Shown here: one piece after another, positions 8,979 to 17,207 of the stretch
Layout: each line of letters begins with the position of its first letter
How positions within the stretch are numbered: the first letter of the stretch is position 1
From: Hydrotalea flava
Lineage (GTDB): Bacteria; Bacteroidota; Bacteroidia; Chitinophagales; Chitinophagaceae
Direction: 5' to 3'
Assembly: GCF_001623405.1 (NCBI RefSeq)
Contig: NZ_LUHG01000110.1
Coordinates: forward strand, 62,001-126,000
DNA length: 64,000 nt
The notes under the pieces: generated by a model
The model's input: only the letters and a program-made list of their open reading frames with translations
What the model was told of the DNA's origin: nothing
The model's database searches: none
Program-made: the position numbers and the translations under genes

Positions 8979-10409
8979 TTAAATGGGCTGCAGGTTTAAT
9001 GCAGCTGCTTTTTGCAGCATAAATGCATAGGCATCCTGGTAGGTATTGGGAATAACCCCGTCAAGAATCGCTTCCCGAATGGCATCTTTAATTATCCCTA
9101 CTTTTTTGCCGGGTGGCAAGCCGAAAATGCGCATAATGTCTTCGCCTGAAAGTGGCGGTTGCCAGTTGCGTAAATGATCTTTTTCTTCAACTGCCTTCAT
9201 CCGTTCTTTTACCATTTCAAAATTTTGCAGATACCGCTGCACTTTTTGTTTGTTTTTGCTGGTAATATCTGCATTGCATAATAACATAAGTGCGTCAATA
9301 TCATTTCCTGCATCAAACAACAATCGGCGAATGGCACTATCAGTTATATTTTCCTTGGTAAGCGAAATAGGTCTTAAATGCAACTCTACTATTTTTTTTA
9401 CCTGGCGCATTTTTTCATTAAGGGGTAATTTAAACTGCGCAAATATTTTGGGTACCATCCTTGCACCCACTACCTCATGGCCATAAAAAGTAAAGCCGTG
9501 GCCTGGTTCAAATCTTTTTGTTGCAGGTTTACCAATATCATGCAATAATGCAGCCCAACGCAACCATAAATCATCTGTAACTTCAGCAATATTATCTATT
9601 ACCTGAAGGGTATGGTAAAAATTATCTTTATGTCCCATCCCATCAATATTTTCAGCACCATGTAAGGCCATCATTTGTGGAAAAATAATAGAAAGAAGTC
9701 CTGATTTACTTAACATTTGTAACCCAATGCCGGGTTTAGTTGCCAGTAAAATTTTATTAAACTCATCTGTAATTCTTTCCTGTGAAACAATTTTAATACG
9801 ATGTGCATCTTGTTGTATGGCATCAAAAGTGGCAGGTGCAATAGTAAAATTTAATTGGGTAGCAAAACGAATAGCCCGCATCATGCGTAAAGGATCATCG
9901 CTAAAAGTTTGCAGGGGATCTAATGGGGTTTGAATAATTTTAGCCTTCAAATCATGTATACCATTAAAAGGATCTAACAACATTCCATAATCATCCGCAT
10001 TTAAACTGATACCCATGGCATTAATGGTAAAATCGCGCCGTAACTGATCTTCTGCCAGTGTTCCTGCCATTACTTTTGGTTTTCTGCTTTGCTCGGTATA
10101 ACTTTCTTTTCTTGCACCCACAAATTCTACTTCAAAAAAACTGCCATCGGGCAATGGTAATTTAATTTGGGCAGTTCCAAAATTTTTAAAGAAAGCAACG
10201 TTGGGTTTGGGCTGAAACAATTTTGCAACGGCATGTGCCAGTTCAATGCCATCGCCCAAACATACTATATCTGCATCTTTGGTAGGCCTGCCCAGAATTT
10301 TATCCCGAACAAAACCACCAATTAAATATGACGGCATTTGCATTTGCTGTGTTGCTTTGGCTATGGTTGTAATAATTTTTTCTTCTGTATTTGATAAAGT
10401 AATCTGCAT
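8979..10409 (-). CDS. cca: CCA tRNA nucleotidyltransferase with HD domain
   Basis: Adds or repairs the 3' CCA of tRNAs. This matters here because the one tRNA in the window does not encode CCA. 476 residues from ATG 10409. The class II nucleotidyltransferase head has GGFVRD at residues 31-36 and the metal-binding DAD at 45-47; RRDFTINAMG follows, then an RNA-binding region. An HD hydrolase domain is marked by LLHDIGKP. A longer frame upstream adds 10 residues without support. Confidence 0.93.
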   Translation of the reverse strand: MQITLSNTEEKIITTIAKATQQMQMPSYLIGGFVRDKILGRPTKDADIVCLGDGIELAHAVAKLFQPKPNVAFFKNFGTAQIKLPLPDGSFFEVEFVGARKESYTEQSRKPKVMAGTLAEDQLRRDFTINAMGISLNADDYGMLLDPFNGIHDLKAKIIQTPLDPLQTFSDDPLRMMRAIRFATQLNFTIAPATFDAIQQDAHRIKIVSQERITDEFNKILLATKPGIGLQMLSKSGLLSIIFPQMMALHGAENIDGMGHKDNFYHTLQVIDNIAEVTDDLWLRWAALLHDIGKPATKRFEPGHGFTFYGHEVVGARMVPKIFAQFKLPLNEKMRQVKKIVELHLRPISLTKENITDSAIRRLLFDAGNDIDALMLLCNADITSKNKQKVQRYLQNFEMVKERMKAVEEKDHLRNWQPPLSGEDIMRIFGLPPGKKVGIIKDAIREAILDGVIPNTYQDAYAFMLQKAAALNLQPI

Positions 10410-10489
10410 TGCGGCAAAGGTACAAATTGAAAAAGGCATTTAACAACCGAATTTTTTATTGCATATATCCTGTATTTAACAATATGCTA

Positions 10490-11515
10490 TCAAATAACGT
10501 AACCCGGTTGCTGCATTTTAATTTGCAAGGGTTGCAGCAATTGCGGGGCTTGTATATGCAAGGCACAATGAAAATGCCCTTGGGGGCAAGCAGCCCTGCC
10601 ATGTATACCACAGGGCCTGCAACTTAATTGTTCCAGTATCTCTACAATATATTGTTCATGGCTAAGCGGCCCATATCCAAAAGCGGGAATGGTGGAACAG
10701 TACACAACAGTAACCGGTGCATTGACTGCTGAGGCAAAATGCATGGGAGCCGAATCGTTCACATAGTTCATGAATGCAGCTTCCATTAAAGCGGCCGACT
10801 GTAAAAAACTTAATTTCCCTGCTAAATTTTCCACTTGTTTACCGGAACTGGCAGCGGCTATATTTGCACACAAAGCATTATCTGAAGCTGCACCCAATAA
10901 ATAAATTGTTAATGAATCTGGTATTTGATGAATCAATTCTATCCATTTTTCAGCCGGGTATTGCTTGGTGAACCATACAGAAGCCGGAGCAATACAGATA
11001 TATTTTTTATTCTGCAAATATTGTACTGAAGCTGCGATGGATGCATTATAATACAATTTAGGCAAAGCTGCCTTTCCATTTGTAAAATGTGCAATCAGTT
11101 GTTGATTGCGTTCAATTTCATGCAACGGTGTACCATTTTTGCCGAAATGATGCACAATTGATTTTGTGAAAAAACAACTGAATGGATTGGTTCGAAAACC
11201 AATTGTTTCAGCAGCACCTGAAAAAGCAGTTAATAAACCTGTTGCAGCATAACGCTGCACATTGATTACCCTGGTATATTTTTCTTTTCGAATTTGAAAT
11301 AATAATTGAATAAGATGCCGATACTTCTGCTTTTTCTTATCCCAGATTAGTACATTTTCTATATAAGGATGTGCTTCAAACAGCGACTCATTCCCTTTAC
11401 GAACCAAAACATGTAGTAAAGTTTCAGGGTATTGAGCATGTATTTTTTCCAACAATCCGGTTGCCAGAACAACATCGCCAATAAATGCGGTTTGAATGAG
11501 CAGCACTTTTTCCAT
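10490..11515 (-). CDS. Glycosyltransferase family 9 (heptosyltransferase-like)
   Basis: 341 residues. It opens with the family signature KVLLIQTAFIGDVVLATGLLEKI and ends in a GT-B C-terminal domain with a sugar-nucleotide-binding region (MNYVNDSAPMHFASAVNAPVTVVY). GT9 enzymes add heptose or related sugars to the lipopolysaccharide core on the inner leaflet. No other LPS genes adjoin it, so donor and acceptor are unassigned. The last 35 residues contain a Cys-rich stretch (CRPCGIHGRAACPQGHFHC) that is common in GT9 proteins. Confidence 0.85.
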   Translation of the reverse strand: MEKVLLIQTAFIGDVVLATGLLEKIHAQYPETLLHVLVRKGNESLFEAHPYIENVLIWDKKKQKYRHLIQLLFQIRKEKYTRVINVQRYAATGLLTAFSGAAETIGFRTNPFSCFFTKSIVHHFGKNGTPLHEIERNQQLIAHFTNGKAALPKLYYNASIAASVQYLQNKKYICIAPASVWFTKQYPAEKWIELIHQIPDSLTIYLLGAASDNALCANIAAASSGKQVENLAGKLSFLQSAALMEAAFMNYVNDSAPMHFASAVNAPVTVVYCSTIPAFGYGPLSHEQYIVEILEQLSCRPCGIHGRAACPQGHFHCALHIQAPQLLQPLQIKMQQPGYVI

Positions 11516-11545
11516 ATCTGCAAAATAAATGCATAATAGGCAGCA

Positions 11546-11764
11546 TTATTCAAATTCCAGTTCATTGCTGAAAAATTCCCAATCGAACAACAGATATTTT
11601 TCTTTAAAAAGGCAAAGGGGTTTAGGAACCAATGTAGCTTCGATATCGTTTTGTATTTCGGTTAAATCAGAAGCAATGGTATGCCTATCCAGCCCCATTT
11701 GAAGAATTAATTCAATGAAAGGCTGCACTTTTTCGGAAGGAACATCTACAATAACTCTGGCCAT
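11546..11764 (-). CDS. Small hypothetical protein
   Basis: 72 residues, MARVIVDVPSEKVQPFIELIL onward, 30 bp upstream of the GT9 gene on the same strand. The N-terminal pattern of one beta strand plus a PFIELILQMGL helix resembles small Bacteroidota proteins that look like orphan antitoxins, but no toxin partner is adjacent. No function assigned. It is retained as a gene because it has a clean ATG, reasonable composition and tight spacing. Confidence 0.55.
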   Translation of the reverse strand: MARVIVDVPSEKVQPFIELILQMGLDRHTIASDLTEIQNDIEATLVPKPLCLFKEKYLLFDWEFFSNELEFE

Positions 11765-12073
11765 ACCATTTTATTAGCTTCTTCTAAGCTAAATAATTTT
11801 TGTTATAAAAAGAAGCTTTTACCTGAGAATTAATGAAAATAAAAATATTATGACGATAAGAAGCTGATAATCAGAACCTGTGCAAAAAAAATCATACTTT
11901 TTTATCAATTATTCTTCAACATTGTTGTCCGACTGAAATTGTAAAATAATAATGGTTCAAACCCCTTACAGAAGCATATTTCAGCCGATTTCAAAAAATG
12001 GGGAGCTTCCGCCAATTTTGAATTTTCTTTGAATCACTGTCAAAACATTTTTGACACATAACCCAAAACCGTA
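11765..12073. other. Non-coding gap with possible IS-end relic
   Basis: No convincing gene. At 12038-12056 there is a perfect 8-bp inverted repeat (TGTCAAAA and TTTTGACA, 3-nt spacer). The 100 bp to its left contain short GC-richer words (CAGCCGATTTC, GGGGAGCTTCCGCC) reminiscent of the repeated internal motifs in IS21-family ends. The repeat is 18 bp past the tsaC stop and lacks a U-tract, so a terminator role is doubtful. Confidence 0.3.
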
Positions 12074-12646
12074 TTATGGGCGTAAAACATAGATGGAGCC
12101 ATCCTGTCGCCATGCAATAATGGTAGAAGGCACTGAGGGCTGTTTATCATCTTGTCGGTATTGAACCACATAATCTACTGAAGAGCAAATTGTTTCTGAA
12201 ATAGATGCAAAATTAGCCGGAGATGGTTCTCCACTCAGATTAGCCGAAGTGCTAACGATGGGCTTTTTAAATCTTTTAATGAGTTGTTTACAAAATGGAT
12301 CTTGGCAAATACGAATAGCAATGGAGCCATTTTCGGCAATTACATTATCTGCAAATCCAATGGCTGCAGGATAAATAACGGTAGTGGGCTTTTGTTGCTT
12401 TGCTAAAAAATTAAATACCGACAAGTCTAAGGCAGCCACATGCTGTAATACTTGCTTTTCATCTGCTACCAATACAACTAAACTTTTTTGGGGCGGACGA
12501 TTTTTGATTTGAAAAACTTTATCAACCGCTGCCGCATTCGTAGCATCGCAGCCAATACCCCAAATGGTATCGGTAGGATACAGCAAGGTACCACCTGCCT
12601 CCAAAACCTTTAATGCATGAATAATATCTGGTTCAAACGATTTCAT
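12074..12646 (-). CDS. tsaC: L-threonylcarbamoyladenylate synthase (YrdC/Sua5 family)
   Basis: Makes threonylcarbamoyl-AMP from Thr, bicarbonate and ATP, the first step of t6A37 tRNA modification. 190 residues, YrdC domain only, without the Sua5 extension. Motifs: GGTLLYPTDTIWGIGCDATN at the N-terminus, KNRPPQKSLVVLV, and the STSANLSGEPSP segment near the C-terminus. Divergent from dapD with 115 bp between the starts. Confidence 0.92.
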   Translation of the reverse strand: MKSFEPDIIHALKVLEAGGTLLYPTDTIWGIGCDATNAAAVDKVFQIKNRPPQKSLVVLVADEKQVLQHVAALDLSVFNFLAKQQKPTTVIYPAAIGFADNVIAENGSIAIRICQDPFCKQLIKRFKKPIVSTSANLSGEPSPANFASISETICSSVDYVVQYRQDDKQPSVPSTIIAWRQDGSIYVLRP

Positions 12647-12663
12647 TTTTCAAAACTAACAGA

Positions 12664-12689
12664 ATTACATTTATTTAAATGAATGTAAT
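12664..12689. promoter_or_regulatory. Inverted repeat between tsaC and dapD
   Basis: Perfect 8-bp arms ATTACATT and AATGTAAT with a 10-nt AT-only spacer apart from one G, placed between the divergent starts. Could be an operator for either gene; no regulator is known. Confidence 0.25.
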
Positions 12690-12738
12690 ATCATTTTTTT
12701 TTATAACCATCAGCCAACTTTCTGTAACCGTTTATAAT

Positions 12739-12746
12739 TATGTTTG
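12739..12746 (+). promoter_or_regulatory. Candidate -7 element of dapD
   Basis: TATGTTTG matches the Bacteroidota -7 consensus TAnnTTTG and ends 15 nt before the chosen dapD ATG. It implies a very short leader and argues against translation from the TTG at 12744. No good TTG is found at -33. Confidence 0.4.
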
Positions 12747-12761
12747 CAAAAATTTTTTTTA

Positions 12762-13574
12762 ATGGAATTACAAACACGCATCATCGCCGCCTGGAATGAC
12801 AGAAATTTATTACAGGACAAACAATACAGTGACGCCGTTCGCGAAGTGATAGAAGCCATTGATAAAGGCCAACTAAGAACTGCTGCCCCCACAGCGCAAG
12901 GGTGGCAGGTAAATGAATGGGTAAAACAAGCCATTCTATTGTATTTTGCCATACAACCCATGGAAACCTACCAACTGCCCCCATTTGAATTTTACGACAA
13001 AATGTTGCTAAAGAAAAATTATGCAGCATTAGGCGTACGTGCAGTACCTCATGCAGTAGCACGTTATGGTGCCTATTTAGCCAAAAATGTGGTATTAATG
13101 CCAAGTTATGTGAATATTGGTGCTTATGTAGATGAAGGCACAATGGTAGATACATGGGCCACAGTTGGCAGTTGTGCACAAATTGGCAAACACGTTCACC
13201 TGAGTGGCGGTGTGGGTATTGGCGGTGTACTGGAACCGTTACAGGCCAGTCCTGTTATTATTGAAGATGGTTGCTTTTTAGGCAGCCGCAGTATTGTTGT
13301 AGAGGGGGTTCGTGTTGAAAAAGAAGCCGTTTTAGGTGCCAATGTGGTATTAACACAATCAACTAAAATAATTGATGTAAGTGGTAATATCCCAAAAGAA
13401 TACAGAGGCTATGTGCCGGCCAGAAGTGTGGTCATTCCGGGTACTTATCCTAAACAATTTCCAGCCGGCGAATACCAGGTTAGCTGTGCTTTAATTATTG
13501 GGCAAAGAAAACCAAGTACTGATTTAAAAACCAGTTTGAATGATGCACTGCGTGATTTTAATGTAGCAGTATAA
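12762..13574 (+). CDS. dapD: 2,3,4,5-tetrahydropyridine-2,6-dicarboxylate N-succinyltransferase
   Basis: Succinyl-CoA-dependent step of the lysine/meso-diaminopimelate pathway. 270 residues: an alpha-helical N-terminal domain, then a left-handed beta helix of hexapeptide repeats (for example VLMPSYVNIGAYVDEGTMVD and GSCAQIGKHVHLSGGVGIGG), then a C-terminal strand region (GEYQVSCALIIGQRK). Start at ATG 12762 because the upstream TTG adds six residues inside the presumed promoter. The gene is alone here; other dap genes are not in the window. Confidence 0.95.
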   Translation: MELQTRIIAAWNDRNLLQDKQYSDAVREVIEAIDKGQLRTAAPTAQGWQVNEWVKQAILLYFAIQPMETYQLPPFEFYDKMLLKKNYAALGVRAVPHAVARYGAYLAKNVVLMPSYVNIGAYVDEGTMVDTWATVGSCAQIGKHVHLSGGVGIGGVLEPLQASPVIIEDGCFLGSRSIVVEGVRVEKEAVLGANVVLTQSTKIIDVSGNIPKEYRGYVPARSVVIPGTYPKQFPAGEYQVSCALIIGQRKPSTDLKTSLNDALRDFNVAV

Positions 13575-13587
13575 TTGAAATTTAAAA

Positions 13588-13604
13588 TACTGCCTTAGGC
13601 AGTA
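13588..13604 (+). terminator. Small hairpin after dapD
   Basis: 7-bp perfect stem TACTGCC/GGCAGTA with a 3-nt loop, followed by a T-rich but interrupted tract, 14 bp past the dapD stop. Weak terminator or attenuating hairpin before the EamA gene. Confidence 0.4.
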
Positions 13605-13631
13605 AGTTATTATTGCCTGAATTGTTGAATC

Positions 13632-14543
13632 ATGCATACAAAAATCAGAACAGGAATGGCGGGCGGGTTTATTATTGCCATTACAGGTGCACTGCTTTTT
13701 TCAACCAAAGCCATTTTTGTGAAGCTGGCATTTCAACATACGCAGGTATCAGCCATCCATTTGCTGGTATTGCGTATGTTGTTTTCATTGCCATTTTACC
13801 TGATTGCAGCAACTTATGCCCGTAAAACCAGTACCGAAAAGCTAACCCGCAAACAATGGGTTTTATTAGCCTTGATGGGTATTTTAGGATACTACCTGAG
13901 CAGCTTGTTCGATTTTATGGGTTTGCAATTTGTTTCTGCAGGTTTAGAAAGACTGATACTGTTCTTGTATCCAACGTTTACCGTACTGATCAATACTTTT
14001 TATTTTAAAACAAAACTGAAACGAACACAAGTTGCCGCTCTGCTCTTAACTTACATTGGTATTGGCATTGCCTTTTTAGGAGAAGTAAAATTAGATGCCG
14101 GAAATATCCATTTCTTTTTGGGCACATTCATGATTTTTTTATGTGCTGTAACTTATTCAATATATTTAGCGGGTACAGGAAAATTAGTGCCCATTATAGG
14201 CTCTACAAAATATACCGCCTATGTAATGCTGTTCGCAACTATGGGTGTTTTTACGCATTTTTTAATAACCAACCATCAAAATTTTGGCCAACTGCTGCAA
14301 CCCAATTTGCTCATCTATGGCATTGCACTGGCAATCATTGCAACAGTGCTACCTTCTTTTTTAATGAATATTAGTATGAATAAAATTGGCAGTAATAATG
14401 TGGCGATTATTACCAGTATTGGCCCTGTTTCCACCATTATACAAGCACATTTCTTTTTAGATGAGCCCATCTTTTTTTTACAATTAGCCGGAACTGCTTT
14501 GGTTATTGTAGGTATTCTCTTAATAGGATGGAAACCCTCATGA
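13632..14543 (+). CDS. EamA/DMT family transporter
   Basis: 303-residue inner-membrane protein with about ten hydrophobic helices in two EamA repeats. The first opens GGFIIAITGALLFSTKAIFVKLAF and the second contains GIALAIIATVLPSFLMNISM and the typical IITSIGPVSTIIQAHFFLDE segment. DMT proteins export or import small metabolites; the substrate is unknown. It directly follows dapD, which could hint at an amino-acid-related metabolite, but that is inference from position only. Confidence 0.85.
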   Translation: MHTKIRTGMAGGFIIAITGALLFSTKAIFVKLAFQHTQVSAIHLLVLRMLFSLPFYLIAATYARKTSTEKLTRKQWVLLALMGILGYYLSSLFDFMGLQFVSAGLERLILFLYPTFTVLINTFYFKTKLKRTQVAALLLTYIGIGIAFLGEVKLDAGNIHFFLGTFMIFLCAVTYSIYLAGTGKLVPIIGSTKYTAYVMLFATMGVFTHFLITNHQNFGQLLQPNLLIYGIALAIIATVLPSFLMNISMNKIGSNNVAIITSIGPVSTIIQAHFFLDEPIFFLQLAGTALVIVGILLIGWKPS

Positions 14544-14544
14544 A

Positions 14545-14950
14545 CCTGATACCAAAAAGGAATTAATTTTTGGGTCTTAGCATGTATTGCTGATAAGCCG
14601 GATTTTTTAATATCCATAGCCTTTCTTCTATTTGCATTTTTAGTAAAAGTATTTTTAGCAATATCAGTAAAATTGCTCATCGCCACCATGTAAAACAAAA
14701 CAATAACATGGCTACTGCAAAAAGCAATACGGTAGGTACATGGGATGCCGGATAAAACAATAATGACTCACTTCAACCAATTTTGCTTTTGTTGCCGGCA
14801 GCTATGGTACAATACACAATTTTGATTGGCGCATAAACACTATTGCCCAACCCAATAACAGCAATGAAAGTAACACAAGCACAATTTTCCCAAAAAATTC
14901 CATTCAAAATATGGCGTGAGTGCAATGAGTGCAGCAATTGCAAACATTTG
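14545..14950 (-). pseudogene. Shattered isoprenylcysteine/phospholipid methyltransferase (ICMT/PEMT-like) relic
   Basis: Family-like pieces appear in order on the minus strand but in different frames. A membrane stretch MFAIAALIALTPYFEWNFLGK from ATG 14947 continues in another frame as IVLVLLSLLLLGWAIVF. Then RHPMYLP (14750-14730) matches the RHPxY motif of ICMT/PEMT enzymes, LLLKMQIEERLWILKNPAY follows at about 14640-14590, and KLIPFWYQ (14569-14546) lies in a third frame. Order, spacing and motifs fit a protein of roughly 150 residues broken by several indels. Such enzymes use SAM to methylate lipid-like substrates at the membrane. Confidence 0.6.
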
Positions 14951-15243
14951 CCCAGACACTAACTAAGCAATATGAATTTTTTTTTGACATAAAAGGTATG
15001 CAGCAAGTTAAGAAGATTTATTCAGGCAGTATTCCTCCCCATATTCCCAATTCAATTCTGACAGAAATACAGCAACCCCACAATTAAAATGTCATTTTTT
15101 CTTAATTTATACACCTTGCCTGCCAAAAAGTATGCAACAAATACAGTTGCACAGGATTTGAGCATTGAGTTAGCAAAATGCTGAAAAAAATAAAAAAACC
15201 TTCAGCAAAAAAATGGATTGTTAACCACTAAAATGATACAACT
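14951..15243. other. Non-coding leader region of hsp20
   Basis: No gene seen. It contains an imperfect inverted repeat at 15158-15185 (TTGAGCATT and AATGCTGAA, one mismatch, 10-nt spacer), about 60 bp upstream of the hsp20 start. It does not match CIRCE. Confidence 0.3.
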
Positions 15244-15687
15244 ATGACACTCGTAAAAAGCAACAACATGGCACCTGTATTCAACAGGTTATTTGATGAT
15301 TTCTTTAACAATGATTGGGCTGATTGGGGCCTTCGGAATTTTTCAGGGGAAGGAAGCACATTGCCCAAAGTAAACATTAAAGAGGATGACAACGGCTATA
15401 CCGTTGAAATGGCAGCTCCGGGCATGAAAAAAGAGGATTTTAATGTAAACTTAGACAAACAAGTGCTGACCATTAGTGCTGAAGCAAAAGAGGAAAAAGA
15501 AGAGAAAAAAGCCAATTACAGCAGGAAGGAATTCAATTATCAAAGTTTTCAACGCAGTTTTAGTTTGCCTGAAACTGCTGATGATGAAAAAATTTCTGCT
15601 CAGTACAAGGATGGCATCTTAAACATTTACATCCCCAAAAAAGAAGAAGCAAAACCCAAACCAGCTAAAACCATAGCTATTGCTTAA
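15244..15687 (+). CDS. Hsp20 family small heat-shock chaperone
   Basis: 147 residues. The alpha-crystallin domain spans about residues 40-140 (LPKVNIKEDDNGYTVEMAAP, then FQRSFSLPETADDEKISAQYKDGILNIYIPK), and the C-terminal region is Lys/Pro-rich. The GILNIYIPK strand is the conserved A-x-x-n-G-v-L type motif. It holds unfolding proteins as a soluble cytoplasmic oligomer. A terminator hairpin follows, but J-protein and thioredoxin genes come next on the same strand, forming a stress cluster. Confidence 0.93.
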   Translation: MTLVKSNNMAPVFNRLFDDFFNNDWADWGLRNFSGEGSTLPKVNIKEDDNGYTVEMAAPGMKKEDFNVNLDKQVLTISAEAKEEKEEKKANYSRKEFNYQSFQRSFSLPETADDEKISAQYKDGILNIYIPKKEEAKPKPAKTIAIA

Positions 15688-15710
15688 GCCGAAGTTGAAG
15701 AAAGAAACGC

Positions 15711-15750
15711 AATGGGTTGTGCGGCTGCAACAGTATAAGCACAACCCATT
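15711..15750 (+). terminator. Intrinsic terminator after hsp20
   Basis: 12-bp perfect stem AATGGGTTGTGC/GCACAACCCATT followed by TTCATTTGT, 23 bp past the hsp20 stop. Separates hsp20 from the J-protein gene. Confidence 0.6.
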
Positions 15751-15862
15751 TCATTTGTATGCATTTGGTTTGTTAAAATGCGCAACTGCAAACAGGTAAA
15801 TATGATGTTGATCAGTTGTAAAATATCAAAACAAGTATAACTTTATCTGTAAACAAAAATTT

Positions 15863-16807
15863 ATGCAATATCAGGATTATTATAGCTTATTGGGCATTTC
15901 TAAATCTGCTACAGCCGATGAAATTAAAAAAGCGTATCGGAAGCTGGCTGTAAAATATCATCCCGATAAAAACCCCAATAACAAAGAGGCAGAAGATAAA
16001 TTTAAGCAGATAAATGAAGCCTATGAAGTATTAGGCGACCCGGAAAAAAGAAAAAAATACGATACCCTTGGCGCCAACTGGAAGCAATATGAACAAAGCG
16101 GATTTTCAGGTAATCCGTTTGGCGGGCAAAGTGGTAATAATGGTGGCGGACAATATTACCAGTTCCAGGGTGATCCCGCTGAATTTTTTGGCGGTGCCGG
16201 AAGTGGATTTTCTGACTTCTTTGAGGCTTTTTTTGGCGGAATGAGAAGTAACAATAAAACAAAATCACGCAACCCGTTTGGTAGTAGTAGCCAATTTGAA
16301 TCGAGACCCTCGGATCTTACCGGAGAGATTACCATATCACTTCAGGAAGCCTATACCGGTACTGAAAGATTGATCAGCACAGGCACTGAAAAAATAAAAC
16401 TGAATATCAAACCCGGCGCCTATGAAGGACTTCAGTTAAAGGCAAAGGGAAAAGGAATAAAAAACAGTTCCGGAAAAGCCGGCGATTTATACATTAATGT
16501 TCATGTACAACCCAATACTGTTTTTACACGCAGGGAAAATGATTTGTATATGGATTTGCAGGTAGATGTATTTACCATGCTTTTAGGTGGTAAACAGGAA
16601 GTAATTACATTGGGTGGAAAAATAAACTTAACATTACCAGAATGTAGTGCCAATGGTAAAACCATGCGTTTAAAAGGCAAAGGAATGCCGGTATATAACC
16701 AACCGGGTGCATTTGGAGATTTATACATTACCCTGCATGCATTAATACCCGCACAACTTTCAGCCAAACAAAAAACCTTACTGAATGAGGCTAAAAATGC
16801 TGCTTAA
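15863..16807 (+). CDS. CbpA-type DnaJ-like co-chaperone
   Basis: 314 residues. An N-terminal J domain has the Hsp70-stimulating HPD motif at residues 33-35, followed by a Gly/Phe-rich linker (about 75-135) and the two C-terminal peptide-binding beta domains. The cysteine-rich zinc-finger repeats of true DnaJ are absent, so it is a type II (CbpA-like) J-protein. It overlaps by position, not by coding frame, with upstream alternative starts of the thioredoxin gene 28 bp downstream. Confidence 0.9.
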   Translation: MQYQDYYSLLGISKSATADEIKKAYRKLAVKYHPDKNPNNKEAEDKFKQINEAYEVLGDPEKRKKYDTLGANWKQYEQSGFSGNPFGGQSGNNGGGQYYQFQGDPAEFFGGAGSGFSDFFEAFFGGMRSNNKTKSRNPFGSSSQFESRPSDLTGEITISLQEAYTGTERLISTGTEKIKLNIKPGAYEGLQLKAKGKGIKNSSGKAGDLYINVHVQPNTVFTRRENDLYMDLQVDVFTMLLGGKQEVITLGGKINLTLPECSANGKTMRLKGKGMPVYNQPGAFGDLYITLHALIPAQLSAKQKTLLNEAKNAA

Positions 16808-16835
16808 ACAACATACAATAAAAAAATATAATTTT

Positions 16836-17141
16836 ATGACAGGAAATTTCAATCAAATTATAGCTGATACCAAACCCGTTTTGGTAGATTTTTTTGCAGA
16901 ATGGTGTGGCCCTTGCAAAATGATGGCCCCAACCCTTCAGGAAGTGGCAAGAACTACAGGAAATGCAGCAAGAGTCATTAAAATTGACGTGGATAAAAAC
17001 CCTGCGCTGGCTGCTAAATACCAAATTCAGGGCGTGCCCACTTTAATTTTATTCAAAGCAGGAAAAATATTGTGGCGCCAAAGTGGTGTAGTGCCTAAAA
17101 ATGTAATCATGCAGCAGCTACAGCCCCATTTGGTTGCATAA
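16836..17141 (+). CDS. Thioredoxin
   Basis: 101 residues from ATG 16836 with the active site WCGPC at 23-27 and the cis-Pro in GVPTLILF. Cytoplasmic disulfide reductant; no signal peptide. A longer frame from 16785 would overlap the J-protein gene and adds 17 unsupported residues. Probably co-transcribed with the J-protein gene. Confidence 0.92.
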   Translation: MTGNFNQIIADTKPVLVDFFAEWCGPCKMMAPTLQEVARTTGNAARVIKIDVDKNPALAAKYQIQGVPTLILFKAGKILWRQSGVVPKNVIMQQLQPHLVA

Positions 17142-17207
17142 AGGATAAAGGAGCTGATTTTTCAGGGAAAATTGTTACCCATCCAATTTTTATTGAACAC
17201 CATTGAT

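Noticed and set aside
12781-13179. 132-codon minus-strand frame opposite dapD
   Set aside because: Antisense to a highly conserved enzyme; His/Leu-rich composition typical of a shadow frame.
14315-14698. 127-codon minus-strand frame overlapping the EamA gene end
   Set aside because: Most of it is antisense to EamA; the part beyond 14544 is one shard of the methyltransferase relic, not a gene.
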